From positions 140,111 through 204,110 of the forward strand of contig NZ_JAKJSQ010000005.1 in assembly GCF_050337105.1 (NCBI RefSeq): a stretch of DNA of 64,000 nucleotides, read 5' to 3'. Positions 36,923-46,567 of the stretch are shown piece by piece. The position numbers and the translations under genes are program-made. Numbering within the stretch: the first letter of the stretch is position 1; each line of letters opens with the position of its first letter. Source of the stretch: Aliivibrio_A kagoshimensis (lineage in GTDB: Bacteria > Pseudomonadota > Gammaproteobacteria > Enterobacterales > Vibrionaceae). The notes under the pieces were generated by a model. The model was not told where the DNA came from. It worked only from the letters and a program-made list of their open reading frames with translations, and did no database searches.

Positions 36923-37831
36923 CTAGAAATAACCTTGGCGTTTCTTCAATTCCATTGATCCCGATTGATCATGATCGATCGCTCGACCTTGACGCTCACT
37001 GGAGGTCGCCACCAGCATCTCTTCAATAATCCCTGGTAATGTATTGGCTTCAGACTCAACCGCACCAGTCAGTGGATAACAGCCAAGTGTTCTAAAACGC
37101 ACATCTTTATGTTCGATTTTTTCCCCCTCTTGCAGCTCTAGTCGTTCATCATCAACCATGATTAACATGCCATCGCGTTCAACAACGGGACGCTTATCGG
37201 CTAAATAGAGAGGCACAATGTCAATATTTTCTAAGTAGATATATTGCCAGATATCCAACTCGGTCCAGTTAGACAGAGGGAACACTCGAATGCTCTCACC
37301 CTTATTGACTTGACCATTATAGGTTTTCCAAAGCTCAGGACGTTGACTCTTAGGATCCCAAGTATGGTTCTTGTCACGGAATGAGTAGACACGCTCTTTA
37401 GCACGAGACTTCTCTTCATCACGACGCGCACCACCAAAAGCCGCATCGAAACCATAATGATTAAGCGCTTGCTTTAATCCTTGAGTTTTCATGATGTCTG
37501 TATGCTTTGACGAACCATGAACAAACGGGTTGATGCCCATTTCAAGACCTTCTGGGTTCTGATGTACCAAAAGGTCAAATCCATACTTCTTAGCGGTTTT
37601 ATCGCGAAACTCAATCATCTCTTTAAACTTCCAGTCGGTATCAACGTGAAGCAGTGGAAAGGGGATTTTGCCTGGATAAAAGGCCTTTCGAGCCAAATGC
37701 AGCATCACTGATGAATCTTTACCAATAGAGTACATCATGACTGGGTTATCAAACTCAGCAGCGACTTCGCGGATAATATGAATACTCTCCGCTTCAAGTT
37801 GCTGGAGGTGGGTTAAACGTTGTGGGTCCAT
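36923..37831 (-). CDS. cysD: Sulfate adenylyltransferase subunit 2 CysD
   Basis: Adenylylating subunit of ATP sulfurylase (PP-loop family), 302 residues when started at MDPQRLTHLQQ (37831), exactly the size of E. coli CysD. The PP-loop SIGKDSSVMLHLARKAF is near residue 35, with FGGARRDEEKSRAKER and LGCYPLTGAV further on. Directly after cysG. Confidence 0.95.
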   Translation of the reverse strand: MDPQRLTHLQQLEAESIHIIREVAAEFDNPVMMYSIGKDSSVMLHLARKAFYPGKIPFPLLHVDTDWKFKEMIEFRDKTAKKYGFDLLVHQNPEGLEMGINPFVHGSSKHTDIMKTQGLKQALNHYGFDAAFGGARRDEEKSRAKERVYSFRDKNHTWDPKSQRPELWKTYNGQVNKGESIRVFPLSNWTELDIWQYIYLENIDIVPLYLADKRPVVERDGMLIMVDDERLELQEGEKIEHKDVRFRTLGCYPLTGAVESEANTLPGIIEEMLVATSSERQGRAIDHDQSGSMELKKRQGYF

Positions 37832-37841
37832 CTCTTCGTCC

Positions 37842-39269
37842 TTAAACAAGGTTCGCTACAGCATCCATACGCTGCGGCTGAGCATCATGCTCTCCAAACC
37901 ATTGTAATTTATCTGATAATGTCACAACTTCACCAATCACAATCAGTGAAGGTGAGGCTGCATTTTCTGCTAACTCTGCCAGCTGATGCAGCTGACCTTT
38001 GAACACTTTTTGAGCCGCTTGGGTACCGCGTTCAATGATGGCTATCGGAGTAGTCGCACTACGGCCATGCTCAATAAGTTGTTCCTGAATATGTGAGGAC
38101 TTCATCAGCCCCATATAGATCACCAAGGTTTGATTACCGACGGCAGCCGCTTTCCAATTAACGGTATTGCGCTCTTTTTTCTCATGACCCGTAATAAAAA
38201 TGGCTGATTGCGCATGATCACGATGCGTTAATGGAATGCCTGCATACGCTGTAGCTCCAGCAGCAGCAGTAATTCCCGGTACCACTTGAAATGGGATATT
38301 CGCATCAAACAGCACCTCTAACTCTTCGCCACCACGGCCAAACATGAAAGGGTCCCCCCCTTTTATACGCACCACTTTTTTGCCCTGTTGCGCGTATTTC
38401 ACTAATAGCTGATTGGTGGTCTCTTGAGGCACACTGTGAAAACCAGCTTTTTTTCCTACACAGACAAGTTGGGCATCACGTCGCGCTAGCTCCATGATCT
38501 CATCAGAAACTAAGTAATCGTAGAGCACCACATCAGCTTGTTGCATCAATTGCAGCGCTCGTAAGGTTAATAAACCAGGATCACCAGGGCCAGCCCCAAT
38601 TAATGCCACATCTCCACGAGACTGACTCCGCTGAGAAGATTGTTGCACCAGTAAACTCTGTAGCTCTTGCTCTGCACGGCTCTCTTTACCAGCAGCAACG
38701 AGATCAGCGAAACGACCGTTAAATGCAGTTTCCCAAAAATGTCGACGTTCTGAAAAAGAGTGGATTCGTTTTTTTAAGGTTTGACGAAATTCGCCCGCAA
38801 TGGTCGCCATTTTTCCTAAATGCTGTGGTAATAACGCTTCAAGTTTTTCACGCAATAACCGCGCAAGAACGGGGGCTTTCCCAGAAGAGGAGATCGCTAT
38901 CATGATAGGAGAGCGATCTACGATAGAAGGAATAATGAAACTGCAACGCTTAGGGTCATCCACGACATTAACCAATACTTGACGTTGGTTAGCCGCTTGG
39001 TAAACCCGTCCATCAATTTCTCTATTCTCAGTGGCCGCAATCGCTAAGAAAACTGGATCCAAATGTTCAGGTTCAAACTGCTCCGCAATGTGCTTTACAG
39101 TGCCTTGTTCAATTAGCTGCGAAAATGCCTCACACGCTTTATCGGTGATTAAGCTGACATCTGCTCCCGCTTTGATGAGCATTTTTGCTTTGCGCAAAGC
39201 AATGTCTCCGCCACCCACTACCAAGCAAGGGCGTTTTTTCAAATCGGTAAAAATTGGCAAATAATCCAT
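37842..39269 (-). CDS. cysG: Sirohaem synthase CysG
   Basis: Trifunctional enzyme making sirohaem, the prosthetic group of sulfite reductase. N-terminal NAD-binding dehydrogenase/ferrochelatase domain (VVGGGDIALRKAKMLI near residue 17) and C-terminal uroporphyrinogen III methyltransferase (VALIGAGPGDPGLLTLRAL near residue 215; RIKGGDPFMFGRGGEE near 300; AGIPLTHRDHAQS). ATG 39269 gives an E. coli-like start (MDYLPIF). It heads the cysG-D-N-permease-C operon. Confidence 0.94.
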   Translation of the reverse strand: MDYLPIFTDLKKRPCLVVGGGDIALRKAKMLIKAGADVSLITDKACEAFSQLIEQGTVKHIAEQFEPEHLDPVFLAIAATENREIDGRVYQAANQRQVLVNVVDDPKRCSFIIPSIVDRSPIMIAISSSGKAPVLARLLREKLEALLPQHLGKMATIAGEFRQTLKKRIHSFSERRHFWETAFNGRFADLVAAGKESRAEQELQSLLVQQSSQRSQSRGDVALIGAGPGDPGLLTLRALQLMQQADVVLYDYLVSDEIMELARRDAQLVCVGKKAGFHSVPQETTNQLLVKYAQQGKKVVRIKGGDPFMFGRGGEELEVLFDANIPFQVVPGITAAAGATAYAGIPLTHRDHAQSAIFITGHEKKERNTVNWKAAAVGNQTLVIYMGLMKSSHIQEQLIEHGRSATTPIAIIERGTQAAQKVFKGQLHQLAELAENAASPSLIVIGEVVTLSDKLQWFGEHDAQPQRMDAVANLV

Positions 39270-39567
39270 TACGGCCATCTCATTCAGTCAATGTTATAAG
39301 CACTATAAACGGCTTTAAATATTACCTGAAATTCNAAAAGAATATTTTTTATTCCTTTTTCTGCTAAGGAGGGGGAAAGGTTGAACATTGCCGGTAAAAT
39401 ATAAATTATGTAACAATTTGTATTTTCTGCTCATCTTCATATTTACGACCTCTACTTAGCCTCCTTTCAAGTTATTGATCACATAAAAAATGATACTCCC
39501 AGTGCGTTTCTCAGTATTTCTGCTACTTTAAGCTTGTTTTACCGACTTATTACTCATGGAGAAAAGT

Positions 39568-41547
39568 ATGAAATCGTCAGCTAGATCTTTATCAGTTGCA
39601 GGCCCAATCACCGGCACTATCCTGGGAGGTTTACTATTACTATCAGGTCCTACATTCGCAGATACCATTAAACTGCGTATTGTTGAAACCACCGATATTC
39701 ACGCGAACGTAATGGATTATGACTATTACAAAAATAAACCGACTAAAAAGTTTGGTTTATCTCGTACTGCAACCCTAGTAAAGCAGGCACAAGCAGAAGT
39801 ATCGAATAGTGTATTAGTGGATAATGGCGATTTAATCCAAGGTAGCCCAATGGGTGACTACGTTGCTGATAAAGGATTAAAAGCGGGTGAAGTACACCCT
39901 GTCCATAAAGCGATGAATCAACTGAATTATGAAGTCGGCAACCTGGGTAACCACGAATTTAACTATGGTTTAGAGTTCTTAGAGCAAACACTGAAGGGCT
40001 CAGACTTCCCTTATGTGAACGCCAACGTATTTGATGCAAAAACCGGTAAGAACCTGTTTACGCCATACATAATTAAAACACATACCTTTACTGATACTGA
40101 TGGCAAAGCTCAATCAGTAAAAGTGGGTTACATCGGTTTTGTTCCACCACAAATTTTAGTGTGGGATAAAAACAATCTTGAAGGCAAAGTTATTGCCAAA
40201 GACATCAAAGAGACCGCTCAAAAACTGGTTCCACAGATGAAAAAAGAGGGTGCTGATGTCATCATCGCGATCCCGCACTCTGGCATCTCATCTGACCCTC
40301 ATAAATTAGGGGCAGAAAACTCAACCTATTACCTTGCGGACGTTGATGGCATTGACGCGATTGCATTTGGTCACTCTCACGCTGTATTCCCAAGTAAATC
40401 ATTTGACAATATTCCTGGTGTGGACAGCAAAAATGGCACCATCAATGGTGTAACCGCTGTTATGGCAGGACGCTGGGGCAGTCATGTGGGCATCATGGAT
40501 CTAACTCTTGAGAAAGAGGGCAATGGCTGGACCGTAACGTCAGGCAGCAGTGAAGCTCGCCCTATCTACGATAGAAAAACCAAAACGGCACTAGCAGAAG
40601 CAGACGCTGGCATTGTTGAAGCCGTTGCTGCGGATCATAAAGGAACACAAGATTTCGTTAACCAACCCATTGGTAAAGCGGATGACGTGATGTACAGCTA
40701 TTTAGCTCTAGTACAAGACGATCCAACGGTGCAAATCGTTAACCTTGCACAAAAAGATTACGTTGAACGCTTTATCCAAGGCGACCCAGATTTAGATGGT
40801 ATCCCTGTACTTTCTGCTGCTGCGCCGTTTAAAGCGGGTGGCCGTAAAAATGATCCATCAAACTTCACCGAAGTAGAGTCTGGACAACTGACTTTCCGTA
40901 ATGCCGCCGATCTCTACCTCTACCCAAATACCTTAGTTGCTTTAAAAGTAACCGGTAAAGAAGTATTAGAGTGGCTAGAGTGCTCTGCAGGTCAATTTAA
41001 TCAAATTGATGTGAATAACACTAAAGCGCAGCAGCTAATTAACTGGGATGGTTTCCGTACTTATAACTTCGATGTTATGGACGGTGTTGAGTACCAAATC
41101 GATGTCACAAAACCAGCTAAATATGATGGCAGCTGTAAGCCAGTGAATCCTGATTCACAACGTGTGGTTAACTTAACATACCAGGGCAAACCGATTGATC
41201 TTGAGCAGACTTTCCTAATCGCGACCAATAACTACCGTGCGTACGGTGCTAAGTTTGCAGGAACAGGCTCTGACTTTGTCGCCTTCAACTCGCCAGATGA
41301 GAACCGTACTGTTCTAGCGAACTACATCTCACGTGTCAGTAAAGAGAAAGGCATGGTAAAACCAACGGCTGATAATAACTGGACATTTGCTCCAATTAAG
41401 AGCAAACAGTCATTAGACATCCGTTTTGAGACTTCCCCGAGTGAAAAAGCCGCCTCTTTCATTAAAGAGAAAGGTCAGCTNCCAATGAAGAAAGTCGCTA
41501 CTGACGAAGACGGGTTTGCGGTTTACCAGATTGAACTGAATAAATAG
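39568..41547 (+). CDS. cpdB: 2',3'-cyclic-nucleotide 2'-phosphodiesterase / 3'-nucleotidase
   Basis: Periplasmic nucleotide scavenging enzyme (659 residues). Signal peptide about residues 1-30 ending TFA, then metallophosphatase blocks VETTDIHANVMDYDYY, VDNGDLIQGSPMGDY, VGNLGNHEFNYG and IAFGHSHAVFP, then the 5'-nucleotidase C domain (NTLVALKVTGKEVLEWLE; ATNNYRAYGAKFAGTG). GGAG eight bases before ATG 39568 decides the start over 39556. One undetermined base (41481) falls in a CTN codon, which is leucine whatever the base. Confidence 0.95.
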   Translation: MKSSARSLSVAGPITGTILGGLLLLSGPTFADTIKLRIVETTDIHANVMDYDYYKNKPTKKFGLSRTATLVKQAQAEVSNSVLVDNGDLIQGSPMGDYVADKGLKAGEVHPVHKAMNQLNYEVGNLGNHEFNYGLEFLEQTLKGSDFPYVNANVFDAKTGKNLFTPYIIKTHTFTDTDGKAQSVKVGYIGFVPPQILVWDKNNLEGKVIAKDIKETAQKLVPQMKKEGADVIIAIPHSGISSDPHKLGAENSTYYLADVDGIDAIAFGHSHAVFPSKSFDNIPGVDSKNGTINGVTAVMAGRWGSHVGIMDLTLEKEGNGWTVTSGSSEARPIYDRKTKTALAEADAGIVEAVAADHKGTQDFVNQPIGKADDVMYSYLALVQDDPTVQIVNLAQKDYVERFIQGDPDLDGIPVLSAAAPFKAGGRKNDPSNFTEVESGQLTFRNAADLYLYPNTLVALKVTGKEVLEWLECSAGQFNQIDVNNTKAQQLINWDGFRTYNFDVMDGVEYQIDVTKPAKYDGSCKPVNPDSQRVVNLTYQGKPIDLEQTFLIATNNYRAYGAKFAGTGSDFVAFNSPDENRTVLANYISRVSKEKGMVKPTADNNWTFAPIKSKQSLDIRFETSPSEKAASFIKEKGQXPMKKVATDEDGFAVYQIELNK

Positions 41548-41580
41548 AGTTCATCTCCACTTAGTCACTAAAAAATAAAA

Positions 41581-41610
41581 ATACCGCAGCTTTGTCTGCG
41601 GTATTCTTTT
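41581..41610 (+). terminator. Terminator after cpdB
   Basis: Hairpin ATACCGCAG/CTGCGGTAT with six-base loop followed by a T-rich run. Confidence 0.85.
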
Positions 41611-41641
41611 ATCCTAACAACATAATAATTGAGAAGAGATA

Positions 41642-42112
41642 ATGATGAACTGGATCTGCCTACCGTTTAATAAGCTGTCAACCGTACAGCTGTACAGTCT
41701 TTTGCAATTGAGAGTGAATGTGTTTGTCGTCGAGCAGACATGCCCTTACCCAGAACTGGATGATAAAGATTGTGATGATGGAGCCTACCACCTCCTAGGG
41801 TACCAAGGTGATGAACTCGTCGCTTGTGCCCGCCTGTTCGCACCAGGAGTGACTTACAATAACGTCAGCATCGGCAGAGTAGCAACCAAGAAGTCAGCAC
41901 GTGGTAGTGGTTTGGGCCACGATCTAATGCGCACGATTCTGGGATATTGTGAAGAGTATTGGCCACAACAGACCATTGATATTGGTGCGCAACAGTACTT
42001 AACCGCTTTCTACCAATCACACCAATTTGTGATCATTTCGGATATGTATTTAGAGGATGATATTCCACACGTTGATATGCGCTTAGAGAAAGCGCTGAAG
42101 CAAGCAGAATAA
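41642..42112 (+). CDS. elaA: ElaA-type GNAT acetyltransferase
   Basis: A 156-residue GCN5-related acyltransferase with the ElaA pattern: LLQLRVNVFVVEQTCPYPELDDKDCDDGAYHLLG at the N-terminus and acetyl-CoA-binding IGRVATKKSARGSGLGHDLM near residue 80. Substrate unknown. Stands between cpdB and convergent ytfB-like gene. Confidence 0.88.
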   Translation: MMNWICLPFNKLSTVQLYSLLQLRVNVFVVEQTCPYPELDDKDCDDGAYHLLGYQGDELVACARLFAPGVTYNNVSIGRVATKKSARGSGLGHDLMRTILGYCEEYWPQQTIDIGAQQYLTAFYQSHQFVIISDMYLEDDIPHVDMRLEKALKQAE

Positions 42113-42124
42113 TGATGTAATCGA

Positions 42125-42652
42125 TTAACGGCTACGTCCAAAGCTACCATCGGACATACGGAAGAACATCACACTACTGCCCTCTTTTTCAAGCTGTAAA
42201 ATGTCCAACTGACCATCGGGGCTCAACTTATATCGAATCAGTTGCCCCTGTTTGATGTTGCTCAAGGGTTTACCACCCCCTTCAACCTTCACAATAGCGT
42301 AGAGATCTTTCAAGGGCAGTTGGTTATTACGAAACACGTTAGAGAGGGTATCTCCCGCTTTCACTTCGTACTCTTGCCACTCAGTATTTACGCTCTGTTC
42401 AAGAGTCTGTTTTGGTTGCTCACTTAAGCTATCAGTGTTTAATTCAACCCCTCGCCTCTCACTTTCCACTCCTAATGATGGCTCATCCATAGTGTTTCTC
42501 TCACCACTTGGTAGTAACCACAGCAGTAGAGTGACAAACGATAGAACGATAATGGCTTTTCGATGAAACCGGGGCAATAGTAGCCACAGCGATTTCACTC
42601 GACCTGTCGATGTCTCAAAGTGTTCTGAAAGCTTCTTCATTGTGTGGTTCAT
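42125..42652 (-). CDS. ytfB: OapA/YtfB-like LysM-domain protein, divergent from fklB
   Basis: A 175-residue protein with one membrane helix (about residues 33-50: IIVLSFVTLLLWLLP) and a C-terminal OapA LysM-like domain (YEVKAGDTLSNVFRNNQLP; DLYAIVKVEG). The N-terminal OapA_N segment (RFHRKAIIVL) is present. In enterics YtfB is a cell-division-linked glycan-binding protein and lies next to fklB, the arrangement seen here. Confidence 0.8.
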   Translation of the reverse strand: MNHTMKKLSEHFETSTGRVKSLWLLLPRFHRKAIIVLSFVTLLLWLLPSGERNTMDEPSLGVESERRGVELNTDSLSEQPKQTLEQSVNTEWQEYEVKAGDTLSNVFRNNQLPLKDLYAIVKVEGGGKPLSNIKQGQLIRYKLSPDGQLDILQLEKEGSSVMFFRMSDGSFGRSR

Positions 42653-42824
42653 TGCATCACCTTTTCATGCACCGCTTGATAATGGTTATAGCACTGATTA
42701 GACAATAAATTCTATCTTTTATGCTATTTTAAAGCATTTATAAGGTATCAAAAGTTTACCCCAGCCACCTAGAACTGGTATTCTTCTTATCTAAATTTGG
42801 TATCAACTACAAAAAGAGAACATC

Positions 42825-43445
42825 ATGTCTGAAGTACTACTAGAAACTACTGAACAAAAAGCAAGCTACGGCATCGGTCTACAAATGGGCCAACAACTAG
42901 CAGGAAGCGGTCTTGAAGGACTAAACGTTGCTGCTATCGCTAAAGGTATCGCTACCTCTTTAACTGGCGACATGCCTGAAATCGAAGTTGACGAAATCAA
43001 CAACGCACTTCAAGCTCTTCACACTCGTGCTGAAGAAGTTCGCGCTGAAGCCTCTAAAGTAGCGGCTGCTGATGGCGAAGCTTTCCTAGCTGACAATGCT
43101 CTACGTTCTGAAGTAACGGTTCTAGAATCTGGTCTACAGTACGAAGTATTAACTGAAGGTACGGGTGAAATCCCATCTTCTGACAAAACTGTACGTGTTC
43201 ACTACCACGGTATGCTAACTGACGGTACAGTATTCGATAGCTCTGTAACTCGCGGTCAACCTGCTGAGTTCCCTGTTACTGGCGTAATCAAAGGTTGGGT
43301 TGAAGCTCTTCAACTGATGCCTGTTGGTTCTAAGTGGAAACTTGCTATTCCTCAAGATCTTGCTTATGGCGAGCGTGGTGCTGGTGCATCTATTCCTCCA
43401 TACGCTGCACTAGTATTTGAAGTTGAACTACTAGACATTCTTTAA
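42825..43445 (+). CDS. fklB: FKBP-type peptidyl-prolyl cis-trans isomerase FklB
   Basis: A 206-residue FKBP22: N-terminal dimerisation helices (residues 1-110; SYGIGLQMGQQL) and the C-terminal FKBP domain with VHYHGMLTDGTVFDSS, GWVEALQLMPVGSKWKLAIP and LAYGERGAGASIPPYAALVFEVELL. Very strong codon bias (abundant GAA, CTA, GGT), suggesting high expression. Confidence 0.96.
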   Translation: MSEVLLETTEQKASYGIGLQMGQQLAGSGLEGLNVAAIAKGIATSLTGDMPEIEVDEINNALQALHTRAEEVRAEASKVAAADGEAFLADNALRSEVTVLESGLQYEVLTEGTGEIPSSDKTVRVHYHGMLTDGTVFDSSVTRGQPAEFPVTGVIKGWVEALQLMPVGSKWKLAIPQDLAYGERGAGASIPPYAALVFEVELLDIL

Positions 43446-43470
43446 TCTAAGAGTGACTGCGTAATAGTAA

Positions 43471-43499
43471 GCGATGCCTTGGGTATCGCTTTTTTTATA
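43471..43499 (+). terminator. Terminator after fklB
   Basis: Hairpin AGCGATGCC/GGTATCGCT (one mismatch) with TTG loop and a T7 run. Confidence 0.8.
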
Positions 43500-43559
43500 G
43501 CTACAATAATAGACAACCGAATAAACATGTTCATCTCTAACACTCAAGGACGACATTCA

Positions 43560-44018
43560 ATGAAAAAAATTCTTCTTTTGATCACTTCACTGCTACTTAT
43601 CACCACACCTATGACTAGCCAGGCTTTTGGGTTATCCACCCTGCTTGGTGACGATAAAAATGCGGCCGCTACCGAATCAAACCCACTTGTTGGACTATTA
43701 ACCGAGCAACTGGGTGTTTCTACCGAACAAGCAGCAGGTGGCGCAGGGGCTCTTCTAGCGCTTGCTGGTAACTCCTTGTCTGGTTCAGAACAGAGTGAGC
43801 TTAATTCAAAAATTCCAGGTCTAGAGAGCTTAACGTCATCGGTTCCTGCGGGCATGTCATCAATGCTAGGGAATATGGACAGTGTGAATACTGTGTTTAG
43901 CGCATTAGGGTTAGACAGCAGCATGGTGACACAATTTGCGCCGTTGATTTTAAAGTACTTGAGCTCACAAGATGCCAGTACCGGGCTGGTTAGTTCGTTA
44001 GGCAAACTGTGGGGATAA
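43560..44018 (+). CDS. DUF2780 family secreted protein
   Basis: A 152-residue protein with signal peptide MKKILLLITSLLLITTPMTSQAFG and a glycine/alanine/leucine-rich helical mature part typical of DUF2780 (STLLGDD, LTEQLGVSTEQAAGGAGALLALA, MLGNMDSVNTVFSALGLD). ATG 43560 is chosen because AAGGACG precedes it; the longer frame would add 27 residues upstream of the signal. Function unknown. Confidence 0.8.
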   Translation: MKKILLLITSLLLITTPMTSQAFGLSTLLGDDKNAAATESNPLVGLLTEQLGVSTEQAAGGAGALLALAGNSLSGSEQSELNSKIPGLESLTSSVPAGMSSMLGNMDSVNTVFSALGLDSSMVTQFAPLILKYLSSQDASTGLVSSLGKLWG

Positions 44019-44023
44019 AAAAA

Positions 44024-44047
44024 GACGAGGCATTTTCATGCCTCGAC
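44024..44047. terminator. Bidirectional terminator between DUF2780 gene and cysH
   Basis: Hairpin CGAGGCAT/ATGCCTCG with a four-base loop; A7 run on one side gives the T-run for the minus-strand cysJIH operon. Confidence 0.8.
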
Positions 44048-44052
44048 TTCAT

Positions 44053-44871
44053 TTAAATACCTGATCCCGCCTCTTCTTGGGGGTCCTCATGCAAACCACA
44101 CTCTCGCTGCAGTCCAAAGAATCGAGTCTGCTCTTCACTCATTCCAGGCTCCCACTTCTGAGTGGTATGCGTATCCCCAACCGACAGATAACCTTGCTCT
44201 CTTAATGGGTGATAAGGCAATGCAGCCTGTTCTAAATAGTGGTGAACATCTTTGTTACTCCAATCGATGATCGGTAAAAACTTAAACACACCATTTTGAA
44301 TCGCAAGAATCGGCAGCGTCGCTCGACTGTTTGATTGCTCACGGCGCAGCCCCGAGAACCAGACTGAGACATTCAACTCTTCAAACGCACGACGCATCGG
44401 TTCTACTTTATTGATCAAGTTATACTGCTTAATACCTTGAACGCCATTATCCCACAACTGCCCATATCTCGCCTCTTGCCACACTGGGCTCTCTTTAGCT
44501 CGAAAAACTTGCAAGTTAAGTTGTAAGGTGTCGCTTAACTCATCAATGAATTGGTAGGTTTCAGGGAACAGATACCCGGTGTCTGTAAGTACCACTGGAA
44601 TCTCTGGTTGAGCGTCTGTCACCAATTTCAGCATGACAGCCGCTTGAATACCAAAACTCGATGATACGACAGAGACCCCGTCTAAGTTCTCGAGTGCCCA
44701 AGTAATACGCTGTTGAGCGGTCATCTCTTCCAACTCAGCGTTAATTTGCGCTAGCGTTAAGATCTGATCCACTTTATTCAGTGACAGTAACGTATCCAGA
44801 GTCAATTTAGTGACTTGGTTATCCGATCCACTTACCGCGTTGTTGGGTTCCGAAAATAGAGTATTAGGCAT
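44053..44871 (-). CDS. cysH: Phosphoadenosine phosphosulfate reductase CysH
   Basis: Reduces PAPS to sulfite with thioredoxin. 272 residues, PP-loop-derived motif SSSFGIQAAVMLKL near residue 66, the LTDTGYLFPETYQF block, a RREQSNSRATLP loop and the C-terminal catalytic RECGLHEDP cysteine. Last gene of cysJIH; starts eight bases inside the cysI end. Confidence 0.95.
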   Translation of the reverse strand: MPNTLFSEPNNAVSGSDNQVTKLTLDTLLSLNKVDQILTLAQINAELEEMTAQQRITWALENLDGVSVVSSSFGIQAAVMLKLVTDAQPEIPVVLTDTGYLFPETYQFIDELSDTLQLNLQVFRAKESPVWQEARYGQLWDNGVQGIKQYNLINKVEPMRRAFEELNVSVWFSGLRREQSNSRATLPILAIQNGVFKFLPIIDWSNKDVHHYLEQAALPYHPLREQGYLSVGDTHTTQKWEPGMSEEQTRFFGLQRECGLHEDPQEEAGSGI

Positions 44872-46567
44872 AAAAATCCCTCGAAGAAATAATCACTTCA
44901 GCCACAATATGGGTACGAATAGTAAAGTCACCAAAGCTTTCACCCTCTTGGCGCTCTGTCGCCCAGCGCCCCACTAAACTATCAATCTCATCCAAGATCT
45001 GTGCTTCTGTGATGTTCTCTTTATACATTTTAGGTACTCGAGTACCACTGCGATTACCACCAAGATGCAGGTTATAACGACCAGGCGCTTTACCCACTAA
45101 CCCAATCTCAGCCAGCATCGCTCGACCACACCCATTTGGACACCCTGTTACTCGTAAGATGATATTCTCCTCTTCCGGTAATTGATGCTTCGCTAAAATT
45201 GTCTCAACATCGGTGACAAACTGGGGTAAAAAACGCTCCGCTTCGGCCATCGCTAATGGACACGTCGGGAAAGCAACACACGCCATTGAGTTTTTACGCT
45301 GCTCACTAACAGCGTCATCAATCAACCCATGCTCACGTGCAATCTGCTCTATCTGCGCTTTATTTTCGGCATCAACACCTGCCACAATTAAATTCTGGTT
45401 GGCGGTCATTCTAAAGTCACCCGTGTGCACCTTAGCGATTTCAGCCACACCGGTTTTCAGTGGTTTTCCTGAAAAATCAAGCAAGCGTCCATTTTCGATA
45501 AACAGAGCCAAATGGTGTTTACCGTCAATACCCTCAACCCAACCAATGCGATCACCACGTTCAGTAAACTCATAAGGGCGACTGGCCTCAAACTGAATGC
45601 CAGCACGAGACTCGACTTCCGCTTTAAACACATCAACACCTACACGGTCTAAGGTGTACTTAGTTTTTGCGTTTTTGCGATTAGAGCGGTTACCCCAATC
45701 TCGCTGCGTAGTCACCACTGCTGCTGCAACCTCTAGGGTTTTCTCAAGCGGCACAAAACCAAAATCATCCGCACGGCGTGGATAGGTTGAAGTATCACCG
45801 TGGGTCATTGCCAATCCACCACCGACTAATACGTTAAATCCGATCAGTTTCCCCTGTTCAGCAATCGCAACGAAATTGAGATCATTCGCATGTACATCCA
45901 CATCATTTTGCGGCGGAATCACCACGGTAGTTTTAAACTTACGTGGCAGATAAGTGCTACCTAAAATAGGCTCTTCATCGGTGGTTTCAAGGCGCTCACC
46001 ATCGAGCCAAATTTCAGCATATGCTCGCGTTTTTGGTAACAAGTGCTCACTGATTTTCTTCGCCCACTCATACGCTTCTTGATGCAACTCTGACTCCACC
46101 GGATTAGTGGTACACAGTACGTTTCGGTTTACATCACCCGCGGTAGCAATCGAATCAATACCAATTTTATTCAACGTTTGGTGCATCAATTTAATGTTTG
46201 GTTTTAATACCCCATGAAACTGAAAAGTCTGGCGAGTCGTTATTCTCAAGCTGCCGTATGAGGTGTGCTCTTCTGCAAATTTATCAATCGCTAACCACTG
46301 TTTTGGCGTGATCACTCCACCCGGCATACGGGCACGTAACATCACATTATGCAAAGGCTCTAACTTTTGCTTAATACGCTCTGAGCGAAAATCACGATCA
46401 TCTTGTTGATACATACCGTGGAATCGAATCAGCTGGAAGTTATCAGCAGTAAATCCGCCCGTAATGCGATCACCCAAATCTTTCTCGATACTGCCGCGTA
46501 AGAAGTTACTCTCTCTTTTTAGGCGTTCGTTATCCGATAACTTAAGTTCTTTATTGGTCTTATCCAT
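44864..46567 (-). CDS. cysI: Sulfite reductase hemoprotein beta subunit CysI
   Basis: 567-residue subunit carrying sirohaem and a 4Fe-4S cluster; six-electron reduction of sulfite to sulfide. Cluster motifs CVAFPTCPLAMAEAERFLP and TGCPNGCGRAMLAEIG near residues 430-480; RLTTRQTFQFHG near residue 115. Start overlaps cysJ stop (TAATG type at 46567). Confidence 0.96.
   Translation of the reverse strand: MDKTNKELKLSDNERLKRESNFLRGSIEKDLGDRITGGFTADNFQLIRFHGMYQQDDRDFRSERIKQKLEPLHNVMLRARMPGGVITPKQWLAIDKFAEEHTSYGSLRITTRQTFQFHGVLKPNIKLMHQTLNKIGIDSIATAGDVNRNVLCTTNPVESELHQEAYEWAKKISEHLLPKTRAYAEIWLDGERLETTDEEPILGSTYLPRKFKTTVVIPPQNDVDVHANDLNFVAIAEQGKLIGFNVLVGGGLAMTHGDTSTYPRRADDFGFVPLEKTLEVAAAVVTTQRDWGNRSNRKNAKTKYTLDRVGVDVFKAEVESRAGIQFEASRPYEFTERGDRIGWVEGIDGKHHLALFIENGRLLDFSGKPLKTGVAEIAKVHTGDFRMTANQNLIVAGVDAENKAQIEQIAREHGLIDDAVSEQRKNSMACVAFPTCPLAMAEAERFLPQFVTDVETILAKHQLPEEENIILRVTGCPNGCGRAMLAEIGLVGKAPGRYNLHLGGNRSGTRVPKMYKENITEAQILDEIDSLVGRWATERQEGESFGDFTIRTHIVAEVIISSRDFYA

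Noticed and set aside
7152..41481. Undetermined bases at 7152, 26897, 39335 and 41481
   Set aside because: Sequencing ambiguity rather than biology; none breaks a gene (the one in cpdB is in a CTN leucine codon).
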